A stretch of 64,000 nucleotides of DNA from Pseudobythopirellula maris (GTDB taxonomy: Bacteria; Planctomycetota; Planctomycetia; Pirellulales; Lacipirellulaceae): contig NZ_SJPQ01000002.1 in the NCBI RefSeq assembly GCF_007859945.1, positions 1,094,279-1,158,278 of the forward strand, given 5' to 3'. Numbering within the stretch: position 1 is the stretch's first letter; each line of letters starts with the position of its first letter. The notes under the pieces were generated by a model. It was not told where the DNA came from. It did not search any database and saw only the letters and a program-made list of their open reading frames with translations. The translations under genes and the position numbers were made by a program. Below, piece after piece: positions 1-8,390 of the stretch.

Positions 1-171
1 GGAGTCGTACGCGACCGGCACCCCGGCCTGGCGGAGCGCCTCCACGTCGCGAAACACCGTGCGGCGGCTGACGCCGCACGCCTTGGCGAGCCCGTCAGCG
101 TTTTGCCCCGCTCCAGCCTGCAGCGACTGCAGGAGCTTCAGCAGCCGGGTTGCCCGGTTCGCGTCGTTCAT
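1..171 (-). CDS. HTH transcriptional regulator, N-terminal part only (YafY/WYL-like)
   Basis: The first 57 residues are present; the rest lies off the left edge of the window. They form a DeoR/HTH_11-type winged helix: residues about 9-20 make the first helix and 'LAKACGVSRRTVFRDVEAL' (about 28-46) is the helix-turn-helix, followed by 'GVPVAYDS', the usual lead into the wing. This N-terminus is known from WYL-domain regulators of the YafY type, but the ligand-binding part cannot be seen, so the effector is unknown. The ATG at 171 is chosen because the HTH family normally begins just before such a helix. The gene lies downstream of the TolC-type gene on the same strand and overlaps its last 77 bases in another frame, which is unusual. 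Confidence 0.8.
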   Translation of the reverse strand, partial: MNDANRATRLLKLLQSLQAGAGQNADGLAKACGVSRRTVFRDVEALRQAGVPVAYDS

Positions 172-2488
172 GCTCGCTGCGGAGGTAGAGGGCTTGCTGG
201 GCTTGCTGGGCTTGCTGGCCCGCGGTTGGCTGACCCGAGGCGTGCTCGGCCCGCGGGGCGCCGGGAGTCGTGTTGATTTCGATCGCTTCGTACCCGACCG
301 GCGTGATCGCCGTCGAAACGGGCTGGGCGGCCGCACGCGAGGCCTCTTCGGGCGTCGCGTAGTAGGCCCGGCCCGACGCGGCGCCGTCTACGACATTAAT
401 CGGAGCGGCGGTCTGCGTCATCCCGTGCGGGACGATGATCTCTCCGTCGGCCGGGGTCGGGTAGCCACTCGGCACGCTCTCGATCTTCGAGGAGCCGCTC
501 GGCGTGGCGCCTTGGCTCACCGGACCGCGGCTGAACACGTTCGGCCGAGTGAACCCGTAGTCAAGGTACATGCTCGCGTCACGCTGGCGGGCCCGACGCA
601 TCGCGTCGAAGTACGCCTTGCCGGGCCACGGGCCCTCGGCCAGGAACACGCCATTGTAATCGAGCAGCGATCCCTTGCGGTAATGGACATCGGAGATCGC
701 GATGTTGTAGTCGACAATCGAGCGGTAGTACGAGGTCTCGGCCTCGGCCCGGCGCCGCTGGGCGTCGAGCAGCAGGTCGAGCGTCGCCCGGTTCGCGTCG
801 TACGACGCCTGAACCGCCTCGACCTCTTGCTGGGCCGCCACGCGGCGGTTGAAGTTGGTCTCGGTGAGCCCGTAGTTGAGGTCGAGGTCGCGGATCGCGT
901 CGCCCAACTGGTGGGAAACCTCGAGCTCCAGGTCTTGCAAGATCGCCCGGTCGCGGGCCAGCAGCAGCTGGTGGTGCCGGACCGTGGAGAGCTGTTTGCG
1001 GAAGCCGATCGGCACGCTCAGCTGCACGCCCAGCTCCCACTCTTCGAAGTCGCCGTCCGTGAGCACGTTGAACGCGCCCGAGCCGTTGCGGAACGGGTTG
1101 GTGCCCGCCACGGGCGAGTCGTCGTAGAGACGGTCGCCGGCGCCGAGCCAGCGGTAGGTGCCGAACGCGTCCAAGCGGGGCAGCAGGTGGTTGCGGGCGG
1201 CGATCAACTCGAGCTCGCGCTTCTTGATCTCCCACTTCTGCTTGCGGACCTCGACCCGACGCACCAGCGCCTCGCCGTGAACCGAACCCCATTCGTACGC
1301 CACCGGCGCGGCGGTCGGCTCGTCGGCCGGGCGGATCAGGCGGCCGTCGCTCACGGCCAGGCCCATCAGGTAGCGGAGACGCGTCTCCGAGGCGTACAAG
1401 GCGGTGAGGCCCTGCTCGACCTGAGCCTTGAACTGGAAGTACTGCGAACGGGCCTGGGCCTCGCGGTCGGCCGAGCCGCCACGGGCGCCCTCGCGGTACA
1501 ACGCGGCGACCTTCTTCCAGGTGGCCAACGCCGAGTCGCGGCCGAGCTTCCTGGCGTCCAGGTCGCGGTAGGCGAAGTAGAGGCTCCAGTACGACTGCTC
1601 GACGTCTCGCATCAGGTTCCGCACGCCACCCTCGAAGTCGGCGAGCGATTGGTCGTTGCGGATGCGGGCCAGCACGACGCCGTCGAACGCGTTCACGCCG
1701 TTCGAGGCGTACTGGTTGAAGTCAAACGGACCGGCGATGCGGTTGTACTGGGCGCCGGCGCCCTGCAAGAGCGGCTGGCGGATGAACGCCTCGAAGTTGG
1801 TCCCCCACTCGCTGGCCGCCGGGGCGCCCTGCTGGATCAAGTTCGAGTTGAAGTCGTAGTTCGTGTTGTTGCGGAACGAGTACTGGGCGCCCGTGGCCGA
1901 GGTCTTCGAGACCCCCGTCGAGAAGTTGCCCAGGTCCTGCTGGAACGTGGGGGCGAACGCCGCCAGGAAGCCGGTGTTCACCGGCCGGTCGTTGCGGTTC
2001 CAGCTCACGCTCGAGTCGAGCTGCGCGTCGAACTCCGAGAGGGCCGCCTCCACGCCCGAGCCGCTGAACGGCGAGCCGAACGACGTGCCCGTCGCGCTCT
2101 CCACCAAGGCGGGGTCGTAAGTCGTGTTGACCGAGACGCTGCTCACCAGCGTGCGGCTGATCGTCTCGGGGGCGTTCTCCACCACCGTGCCGCCGAGCTG
2201 ACGCATCACCTGGCTGTTGCACAGCGTGATGCGCGTCGCCTCCTCGAGCGTCAGGTCCCACATCTCGTAGTCGGTGGGGCTCTTGAGCGTCAGCGGCGCC
2301 ATCGCGCCAGAAACCTCGTCGAGCGAGGCCTCTTCGACGTCGGGATAGTCGATCGTCGTCGCGACGTCCATGTAATGCGACAGGTCGCCGTCTTCCATGA
2401 AGAAGAACGGCTGCGTCGGCTGGCAGCCGGTCGACAACAGGGCGGCTGACAAGACGATAGACCAAAACGCGCGGTTTTGCCGTTCCAT
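95..2488 (-). CDS. TolC-type outer-membrane efflux lipoprotein
   Basis: 797 residues. The N-terminus is a lipoprotein signal ending in the lipobox 'LLSTGC' (Cys22). The body has the periodic long helices and short strand segments of the outer membrane efflux protein family; for example 'YRDLDARKLGRDSALATWKK' and the matching second repeat near 'QLGDAIRDLDLNYGL' are typical coiled-coil hairpins. Family knowledge: such proteins form trimeric channels that serve RND or ABC exporters and type I secretion. No inner-membrane pump or adaptor is adjacent in this window. The C-terminal 130 or so residues are Pro/Ala/Gln-rich and not part of the channel fold. The last 25 codons overlap the start of the regulator gene, so the original stop may have been lost. 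At about 800 residues it is long for the family (usually 420-550). Confidence 0.85.
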   Translation of the reverse strand: MERQNRAFWSIVLSAALLSTGCQPTQPFFFMEDGDLSHYMDVATTIDYPDVEEASLDEVSGAMAPLTLKSPTDYEMWDLTLEEATRITLCNSQVMRQLGGTVVENAPETISRTLVSSVSVNTTYDPALVESATGTSFGSPFSGSGVEAALSEFDAQLDSSVSWNRNDRPVNTGFLAAFAPTFQQDLGNFSTGVSKTSATGAQYSFRNNTNYDFNSNLIQQGAPAASEWGTNFEAFIRQPLLQGAGAQYNRIAGPFDFNQYASNGVNAFDGVVLARIRNDQSLADFEGGVRNLMRDVEQSYWSLYFAYRDLDARKLGRDSALATWKKVAALYREGARGGSADREAQARSQYFQFKAQVEQGLTALYASETRLRYLMGLAVSDGRLIRPADEPTAAPVAYEWGSVHGEALVRRVEVRKQKWEIKKRELELIAARNHLLPRLDAFGTYRWLGAGDRLYDDSPVAGTNPFRNGSGAFNVLTDGDFEEWELGVQLSVPIGFRKQLSTVRHHQLLLARDRAILQDLELEVSHQLGDAIRDLDLNYGLTETNFNRRVAAQQEVEAVQASYDANRATLDLLLDAQRRRAEAETSYYRSIVDYNIAISDVHYRKGSLLDYNGVFLAEGPWPGKAYFDAMRRARQRDASMYLDYGFTRPNVFSRGPVSQGATPSGSSKIESVPSGYPTPADGEIIVPHGMTQTAAPINVVDGAASGRAYYATPEEASRAAAQPVSTAITPVGYEAIEINTTPGAPRAEHASGQPTAGQQAQQAQQALYLRSEHERREPGNPAAEAPAVAAGWSGAKR

Positions 2489-3079
2489 GGCGGAGCGTTT
2501 CCTGGCGGAGATTGCGTCGTGCCGATCGCCGTGGGCGGCTCACCCCTTCCTTGGGGCCCGTACTCCCGCGAACGACGGCGTCGTGTTTTCATTGCTCGGC
2601 GGCGACGCCGTGTGCGTCACCTCCGCAAATTCCCCCCCCGGGCGCCGGCGCTTGAGGCCCGGCCGGGTGTGCAAGCACAGCCCGAACCGCGCGGCAAGAC
2701 AGCCGGCCTTTCATGTATCGGCCGCCCGAGCCGCAAACTTTGAAGAATCCCTGCAATCCGAAAAACCGTCGCAAGCGGCGCCAGCGTCGAGCCATAAAAG
2801 GCCCACTTAGATCGCACTACTGGTAGCCGTAGCGTCGTTTTCGCCTTGTCGACGCCGAATCACACCGCCACACACGCTACGCATCTGTGCGATTCGCACT
2901 AGAAGCAAGAACCCCCAGCCGCCGACGGGAGTCGGCGGTCGGCGCCACGGCGCGGCTTGGCTGCGTGTTCAGCAGGGCAATCCGCCGACTCCCGTCGGCG
3001 GCTGAGCCGCAGAGCGCTGCGATGAGGAGACGCCACGTCTTGAGAAGCGGCGAAGCGATCAGCCGCTCTGCAGCCGGGA
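2489..3079. other. 591-base gap upstream of the TolC-type gene
   Basis: No convincing gene. It separates the end of the exported-protein gene to the right from the start of the TolC-type gene, and should hold the promoter of the latter. The clearest structure is a 22-base inverted repeat (listed separately at 2917-3003). No tRNA-like fold or riboswitch was recognised. Confidence 0.6.
2917..3003. repeat. Inverted repeat with perfect 22-base arms
   Basis: AGCCGCCGACGGGAGTCGGC plus GG at 2917-2938 is repeated in exact reverse complement at 2982-3003, with 43 bases between. Each arm is also self-complementary around GGGA (CCGAC/GTCGG), so either one large or two small hairpins can form. It lies behind the 3' end of the gene ending at 3080, so it may act as a terminator or RNA-stabilising hairpin, or be an inserted repetitive element. 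Confidence 0.8.
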
Positions 3080-4993
3080 TCACTCGCCGCGCCAGGCGGC
3101 CACGATCCAGCCGTCGACCGCTTGCAGTTCTTGCATCACCATGCGGTCGATCGAGCCCTTGCTGTCGCTCAGCTCGATCGTGTCGATCGAAAACTCGCTC
3201 GGCAGCGTCGAATCGGGGCCGTTCAGCTCTTTCGACAGGTTGCTGCGGAGCGCCACTTGGCGGCTGGTGAGCGTGGCGCCGCTCTCGGGGTCGAAGCCCG
3301 TGGGCATGACCTCGACCTCGCCCTGCCGCACGAGACGCCAGCCGTCGGGCGTTTGCTCGGGGGAGAAAGACATCTTCAGGTCCCAGCCGTCGTAGTTCTC
3401 ACCGCCCACGCTCAACCGGGCCGCGTGGATCGTCGCCCCGATGCTGCCGTCGCGCACCACCGCCGAGATCGGCCGGTACGACCGCAGCGTGATCGCCCAC
3501 GGCTTGAACGGCTTGGCCTCGGGGCCCTCTTCGGGCATGTCTTCGACCACGTCCTCTTTCTCGCGGCGGAGCCACTCGGGCATCTCGACGTCGAACTCGG
3601 GACGGGCGTTGCGCGACGCCTTGGTGATCGTCGCCCCGCCGACGTAGGCGCCGGCCAGGTTGTTGATCGCGGTCTGGTGCAGCCGGGCGGTGAAGTCGCC
3701 CTCGGCCGGGTCGGCCGGCGCCTCGCCCGGCGCCGCCAACTGGCCCTCCCCGGCCTGCACGATCGAAAGCATCAGGGCGTCGTCGGTCGACGAGTGCCGC
3801 ACCTCGCTCGGCTCGGCGCGGCGACGCCGCATCGGCTTGCTGAGCCCGTCGTCGTAGCGGCGGCGGGCCGAGCGGATCTCTTCGGTCAGGTCGTCGTCGA
3901 ACTGCGCCGCGATGCGGGCCTCGGCGTGCTGGCCGGCGATCGCGTCGGACAGCGACTTCTTCTCGGCGACCTTCTGGCGGGCGATCTTCTCGATCAGCCG
4001 GGCGCCAAAGCCGCCGCCCGTCTTCTGCACCGACTGCGTGGTGCTGCGGGTCGTGGCGTCCGCGTCGGCCACGCCGACCCGGAACGACCGGTCGCGCAGC
4101 TGCACGACCTTGCTAGCAGTGAAGTTGGTGTTGCCCAGGCTGCGGATCGTCACCGGGCCGTTGTGCCCGACGGTCTGCGATTGCGTCACGCCGCTCAGCG
4201 AGAACCGCAGCCGGCCGTGGTCGTCGGCCTTGAGCGTGTCGACCGAGAGCTCGCCGCTCGTCACGCCCGTGCCGCGGATCCGCGTGCCGAGGATCACGTC
4301 GGTCACCGGCGCCACGCGGTTGACGGGGCGCGAAACGGCCCGTGATAGCAACGACTCCGAGAACCGCAGCAGCATGTTCGGCTCGCCATTCTCCTGGCGG
4401 ACAGCGGCCAGGAGCGGCTGGGCGACGCCGGCCGAAGCGAACAGCTCGAGCCGCCGCTCGACCTCAAAGCTCGCCCGGGCGTCGGCCTGCGGGTCGCGGG
4501 CGATCTCTTTGACGACCGCGTCGAGCTGCGTCTGGAGCACGGCCTTCTGGTCGCTCACGCCAACGAGGCTCGCCACGCCGATGTACGCGTTCAGCGCGTC
4601 GGCCAGGTCTTGGAACTCACGACGCTCGAGCCCGTCGACCCCCGAGCCGAGTTTGGCCAAGGTCTGGCGGGCCGCGGTCAGGTCCGGCGAGGCGCCTTCG
4701 GTCAGCTGCGCCTCGAGGCCCTCCCAACCGAGATACGCCTTCCAGCCCTCGGCGAGCTGCGAGCCTTTGCCGAGCCGCCGCTCGAGCTTGGCGGCCGCCT
4801 CGGACACCTGCGAGCGGGCCGCCTCAAGGTCGTCCTGGGTGAGCGGCTCGTAGGCCTCGATCGTCTCGGCCGCCAGCGCCGCGTAATCGGCCGCCGCACA
4901 GGGGAGGGCGGCGGCAAAGGGCAGGCCGACCGCCACGGTCACGGCTAGGGCGAGGTGGCGACGGAAGCGACTCAGGCGAGGCAGGGCGTCCAT
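3080..4993 (-). CDS. Exported protein of unknown function (637 aa)
   Basis: I do not recognise the family. Residues 1-35 are a Sec signal peptide (basic 'RLSRFRRH', hydrophobic run, then 'ALPCAAADYAAL'), which is why the ATG at 4993 is preferred over one 15 codons earlier. The next 150 residues are helical and Ala/Glu-rich ('LEAARSQVSEAAAKLERRLG'); the middle and C-terminal parts are strand-rich with alternating polar residues. A basic stretch 'SKPMRRRRAEPSEVRH' lies in the middle. No catalytic motif is visible. It probably acts in the periplasm. The neighbours are a TolC-type gene and a coiled-coil membrane protein on the same strand, with gaps of 591 and 178 bases, so no operon is implied. 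Confidence 0.75.
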   Translation of the reverse strand: MDALPRLSRFRRHLALAVTVAVGLPFAAALPCAAADYAALAAETIEAYEPLTQDDLEAARSQVSEAAAKLERRLGKGSQLAEGWKAYLGWEGLEAQLTEGASPDLTAARQTLAKLGSGVDGLERREFQDLADALNAYIGVASLVGVSDQKAVLQTQLDAVVKEIARDPQADARASFEVERRLELFASAGVAQPLLAAVRQENGEPNMLLRFSESLLSRAVSRPVNRVAPVTDVILGTRIRGTGVTSGELSVDTLKADDHGRLRFSLSGVTQSQTVGHNGPVTIRSLGNTNFTASKVVQLRDRSFRVGVADADATTRSTTQSVQKTGGGFGARLIEKIARQKVAEKKSLSDAIAGQHAEARIAAQFDDDLTEEIRSARRRYDDGLSKPMRRRRAEPSEVRHSSTDDALMLSIVQAGEGQLAAPGEAPADPAEGDFTARLHQTAINNLAGAYVGGATITKASRNARPEFDVEMPEWLRREKEDVVEDMPEEGPEAKPFKPWAITLRSYRPISAVVRDGSIGATIHAARLSVGGENYDGWDLKMSFSPEQTPDGWRLVRQGEVEVMPTGFDPESGATLTSRQVALRSNLSKELNGPDSTLPSEFSIDTIELSDSKGSIDRMVMQELQAVDGWIVAAWRGE

Positions 4994-5171
4994 GACAGTG
5001 CTTTCCACAACGAGGGGAGCCGGAAACCGCCGGCCCAACTAGGGATCGATCAAGGTGGGTTGCGCGGACTGCGCAGGCCGCAATTTACCCCCATTCCGCC
5101 TAACGCGCCTATCGGCCGCGATCGGGGGGGGCTGCGGGGACCCTCAAAGATACGTGCGCCGTGGCCCGCTG

Positions 5172-6881
5172 TTACAGCTCCTCGCGGAGCTTTTTGAAGT
5201 AGTCCTCGGCGTGCTCGCGGCGCGAACGGGGCAGCCGCTCGCTGGTGAGCGGGTCGGCCGGGGCGACGTCGGCCGAAGTCAGCTCCTGCTTGATCCCCTC
5301 GGTGACCTGCCCCTTGATGCTCGGCCCACGCACCAGCCCGCCGAAGGTGCTGGCGCCGCGGCCGACGTTCTGATCGACCTTCGAGTCGCGGAAGTTGGTG
5401 GCGTTTCGCTCGTCGGGCCGCGAGCCGCCTCCCTGGCCCTCGCCCATGCCGTTGCCCTGCCCCGGGAAGCCGCCCGGGTTGGGTCCCATTGGGCCCATCT
5501 GCCCCATGCCGAACTGGCCCTGCATGCCCTCGGCCATCATCCCCTGCTTGGCCATCTCCAGGTCGGTCATCGCCTCGTCGAGCATGGCCATCGACTCGGC
5601 GTCCATCTGCATCTGTTGCATCTGCTGGGCCATCTGCTGCATGGCGTCGGCGGCCTGCTGCGAGTCGCCGTTCTTCAGAGCCTCTTGGGCCTGCTGCATC
5701 TGCTGGGCCATCTGCTGCATCTGCTGATTCTGGGCCTGCTGAGCTTTCGCCTGGTCGAGCTTCTGCTGCAGCTTGTTCGCTTGGGCGAGGTCGCCCTTGC
5801 GGCGGGCCTCGGCCAACTGCTGCTCGAGGTCTTGCTTCATCTGCTCCTGCTTGCGCACCGCGTCGGCGAGCTTCTCCTGCATCTTGCCGAGCTGCTCGGC
5901 GAGCTGGCTCGCCTGCTCCTCGGAGACCTCGCCGCTGGCGAGCTGCTTGCGGATCTTGTCGATCTCCTTCATCGCCGTCTTCCAGTCGCCGCGCTTCATG
6001 GCGTCGGCCGCCTTGTCGGCCGGGCCGCGGCCGAGGTCCTTCATGCCGCCGATCTGCTTGCGCAGCTCCTCGCCGCCGCCGAGCTTGGCCCGCTCCTTGG
6101 CGAGTTGCTCGGCGAGGTCGTTCATCTTGACCATGGCGCGTTTGGGGTCGGCCCCCTCCTTGGCCGCCAGCTCTTCGACACCCTTCTCGACTTCCTTGAG
6201 AATGCCGCTCGCGTCGGCCAGCTCCTTCTTCTGCTCCGCGCGCTTGCGGCGTTCCTCGAGCCGCTTGCGGGTCTTCTCCAGCTCGGACTTGGCCTGCTCC
6301 TCGGTCGCCTGCGGCGCAACGGCGGCGTCGGCCGTGCCCAGCACCTCGCGGTTGCTCACCAGCGCCATGAGCAGCAGCGCGATCGCCGCCGGCGCCACCG
6401 GCAGCCACACGCTGCGGCCCGTCTGCACCCCCACGCGATCCGCCACGTCGATCCGCTCGACCGAGCGGCGGGCGTCTTCCACGAGCGCCTGGGCGGCGGG
6501 CTCGTCGTGCGCGGCGCCGCCGAGCGACAGGCTGCTCGCCACGCGCTCGCGCAGGTCGAACGCCAAGTCGAGCTCCACCGCGGCGTCGTGGCGGCTGGGG
6601 CGGTCAACCGCCGTCCACACGGCCGCCGCGATCAGCCCGACGACCACCCCCGCGCCGAGCCACGCCAGGGACCACCACGTGGGCAGCCCCGGCAGGGCGA
6701 CGATCTTGGGCGTCGCCACGGCCGCCAGCGCCACGGCCAGCCCGCCCGCCAGGCAGCGGCCCAAACGCTGCACAAACCGCTCGGCAGTCATCCGCCCGCG
6801 GACCCGGTCGACCTGAGCGAGCAAGATCTCCGGCAAGTCGGACTCGGGCTGCGTGGGATCGCTCGGGGGCTGCTCGGCCAT
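5172..6881 (-). CDS. Membrane-anchored Gln/Met-rich coiled-coil protein (569 aa)
   Basis: Unknown function. Two hydrophobic segments lie near residues 40-95 (Ala/Val-rich, then 'LAWLGAGVVVGLIAAAVW') and a third at about 155-175 ('VAPAAIALLLMALVS'). They are followed by a long charged coiled coil ('SELEKTRKRLEERRKRAEQK') and Gln/Met-rich heptads such as 'QNQQMQQMAQQMQQAQEAL'. A Gly/Met/Pro-rich linker leads to a C-terminal helix 'REHAEDYFKKLREEL'. Proteins with this plan and a similar C-terminal 'YFKKL' segment occur in planctomycete MoxR/BatA-like clusters, but none of those partners is here, so that is only a hint. The ATG at 6881 is preferred to the far upstream start because the N-terminus before it is not protein-like. 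Confidence 0.75.
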   Translation of the reverse strand: MAEQPPSDPTQPESDLPEILLAQVDRVRGRMTAERFVQRLGRCLAGGLAVALAAVATPKIVALPGLPTWWSLAWLGAGVVVGLIAAAVWTAVDRPSRHDAAVELDLAFDLRERVASSLSLGGAAHDEPAAQALVEDARRSVERIDVADRVGVQTGRSVWLPVAPAAIALLLMALVSNREVLGTADAAVAPQATEEQAKSELEKTRKRLEERRKRAEQKKELADASGILKEVEKGVEELAAKEGADPKRAMVKMNDLAEQLAKERAKLGGGEELRKQIGGMKDLGRGPADKAADAMKRGDWKTAMKEIDKIRKQLASGEVSEEQASQLAEQLGKMQEKLADAVRKQEQMKQDLEQQLAEARRKGDLAQANKLQQKLDQAKAQQAQNQQMQQMAQQMQQAQEALKNGDSQQAADAMQQMAQQMQQMQMDAESMAMLDEAMTDLEMAKQGMMAEGMQGQFGMGQMGPMGPNPGGFPGQGNGMGEGQGGGSRPDERNATNFRDSKVDQNVGRGASTFGGLVRGPSIKGQVTEGIKQELTSADVAPADPLTSERLPRSRREHAEDYFKKLREEL

Positions 6882-7050
6882 CGTTTCACTCCGTGGCGTG
6901 GGAGAGGTTGCGTGGGTTGGTAGCAAGAGAGTCGAGTGGCGTATCGGTAGGGCGCCGTTCGCCGCTGGAGAGTAGAATGGGCTGCAGCGATTATACTCCG
7001 ATCGCCCCCCCGGGGCACAACTCGATTGCGAACCTCCCGGCCGGCCGCCG

Positions 7051-7557
7051 ATGACCAGCGACGCCAAGACCAACGCCAGCGACAACGCAGCCCAGCCACA
7101 GGACCCCCCGCAGGCGGCACAGCCCCCCCCGCAGGCGGGCTCCGAGCTGCCCGGGCCCGATGAGCGGCCCGACGCCGCGGTGGTGCTCTACGACGGACAG
7201 TGCGTCTTCTGCCGGCGGCAGGCGGAGCGGCTCGCTTGGTGGGACTGCCAGGGAAAGCTCGCCTATCTGTCGCTCCACGACCCGCTGGTCGAGGAGTGCT
7301 TTCCCGACATCTCGCGCGAGCGGCTGCTCGACGAGATGTGCCTAGTCGACCAGAGCGGCGAGCGTCATTGGGGCGCCGACGCGTTCAAGCAGCTCACGGT
7401 GCGGCTCCGCCGGCTGTGGTGGCTGGCGCCGGTGATGTGGCTGCCGGGCATGATGCTGCTGGCCCGCCCGGTGTATCGGTGGGTCTCTCGCAACCGCTAC
7501 ATGATCGCCGGCAAACGCGACGAGTGCGCCGACGGCGCTTGCTCGTTGCACAAATGA
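7051..7557 (+). CDS. DCC-family (DUF393) thiol-disulfide oxidoreductase-like protein
   Basis: 168 residues. After a Pro/Gln-rich leader of about 40 residues comes 'VVLYDGQCVFCRRQ', which carries the DxxCxxC signature that names the DCC family (Asp48, Cys51, Cys54 approximately). The rest has the helical pattern of the family, including 'GADAFKQLTVRLRRLWWLAP' and the terminal 'YRWVSRNRYMIAGK' common in these proteins. Family members are predicted thioredoxin-like redox proteins; the substrate is not known. The C-terminus adds two further Cys ('DECADGACSLHK'), which could bind metal or form a disulfide. The gene is divergent from the coiled-coil gene to its left (169-base gap). Confidence 0.85.
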   Translation: MTSDAKTNASDNAAQPQDPPQAAQPPPQAGSELPGPDERPDAAVVLYDGQCVFCRRQAERLAWWDCQGKLAYLSLHDPLVEECFPDISRERLLDEMCLVDQSGERHWGADAFKQLTVRLRRLWWLAPVMWLPGMMLLARPVYRWVSRNRYMIAGKRDECADGACSLHK

Positions 7558-8003
7558 ATGAGGCTGTTGGCTAATAGCTAACGGGCGGCGGGTTGGTTGC
7601 GCGGCCAAATCTTTTAGAAAACTGGATCGCGGCGGTTGGCGAAAAAAGTGTTTCGCCCGCGATCACCCGAACGTGTCCCGGATTCACGCAGTGGCGCGGG
7701 GGCGTGGGGCGTGGGTTGTCGTTGGAAACGCACGGCGGCCGCGAAAAACGACAACCTGCGGCGCCCAATTATCTTTGTAGCGGGCGTTTCACCTAATTTC
7801 GACAATCGCTTTTGGGCCAAGCGCGCAGCAGCGATTCTTGGCCACTCGCCATTTTGTTCTAACGCGTTGTGCGGCCGCGGCTTGCGGCGTCAGAATCGCC
7901 GCGGAGAATCGACGTAAGTCGCGCCCATTTATTTTTGGGCCAAGTTTTCACGCCCTCGGCAGGCGCCCGCCGACGGGGCGCAAGGCCCCTCGGTCCGCTG
8001 GCG
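7558..8003. other. 446-base gap with one clear hairpin
   Basis: No gene is supported. The gap lies between two convergent genes, so it should contain their terminators. A perfect 10-base inverted repeat, GGTTGTCGTT at 7714-7723 and AACGACAACC at 7747-7756, is the only strong structure. Base composition is a little lower in GC than the flanks (A/T runs such as 'ATTTATTTTTGGG' near 7930). Confidence 0.5.
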
Positions 8004-8390
8004 TCATTCCGCGATCGCGGCGCAGATCACGTAGCAGCGCGGCGCGATCCGCTCACAACGCGTCACCTCGAAATCGAGCCGGCGGTCTTCCAGCCACAGG
8101 CGGCCGGTCTCGGTCGGGTAGAGCTCTTCGGCGTGAACAAACGAAACGCCGCTGCGCGAGATGTCCCGAGAGTGGACCACCGCGACGCGGTGCTCGTGAT
8201 GGGCTGTGGGGATCGGGTCGGTGATCTCGATCAATCCCTTGCCCGGCAGCCGCTTGCGGGCGAAGCGGCGGGCGTCGTTCTCGACCGTGGAGATGATCCC
8301 CTCGCGCGCGAGGTTCTCACGCCACTCGGTCGGCAGCTCGACGTGGCACGGCAGCTTGGCGATCGTTTCAGAGATCACTGGGTTAGGCAT
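8004..8390 (-). CDS. PilZ-domain c-di-GMP-binding protein
   Basis: 128 residues, a single PilZ domain. Both c-di-GMP contact motifs are present: RxxxR in 'RRFARKRL' (about residues 40-47) and DxSxxG in 'SRDISRSGVSF' about 30 residues later, the usual spacing. Such proteins bind the second messenger and pass the signal on to motility, polysaccharide or transcription partners. The ATG at 8390 is chosen over a GTG at 8399. It overlaps the last 16 bases of the HD-GYP gene, so the two are almost certainly cotranscribed and may be translationally coupled, pairing a c-di-GMP receptor with a c-di-GMP-degrading enzyme. Confidence 0.85.
   Translation of the reverse strand: MPNPVISETIAKLPCHVELPTEWRENLAREGIISTVENDARRFARKRLPGKGLIEITDPIPTAHHEHRVAVVHSRDISRSGVSFVHAEELYPTETGRLWLEDRRLDFEVTRCERIAPRCYVICAAIAE

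Noticed and set aside
59-2449. Long open frame of 796 codons on the plus strand
   Set aside because: It is antisense to the TolC-type gene; the protein is Arg/Val/Leu-rich with no domain, as expected from high third-position GC.
5055-6923. Plus-strand frame of 622 codons rich in Leu
   Set aside because: It mirrors the Gln/Met-rich coiled-coil gene (CAG and ATG codons read in reverse); not a gene.
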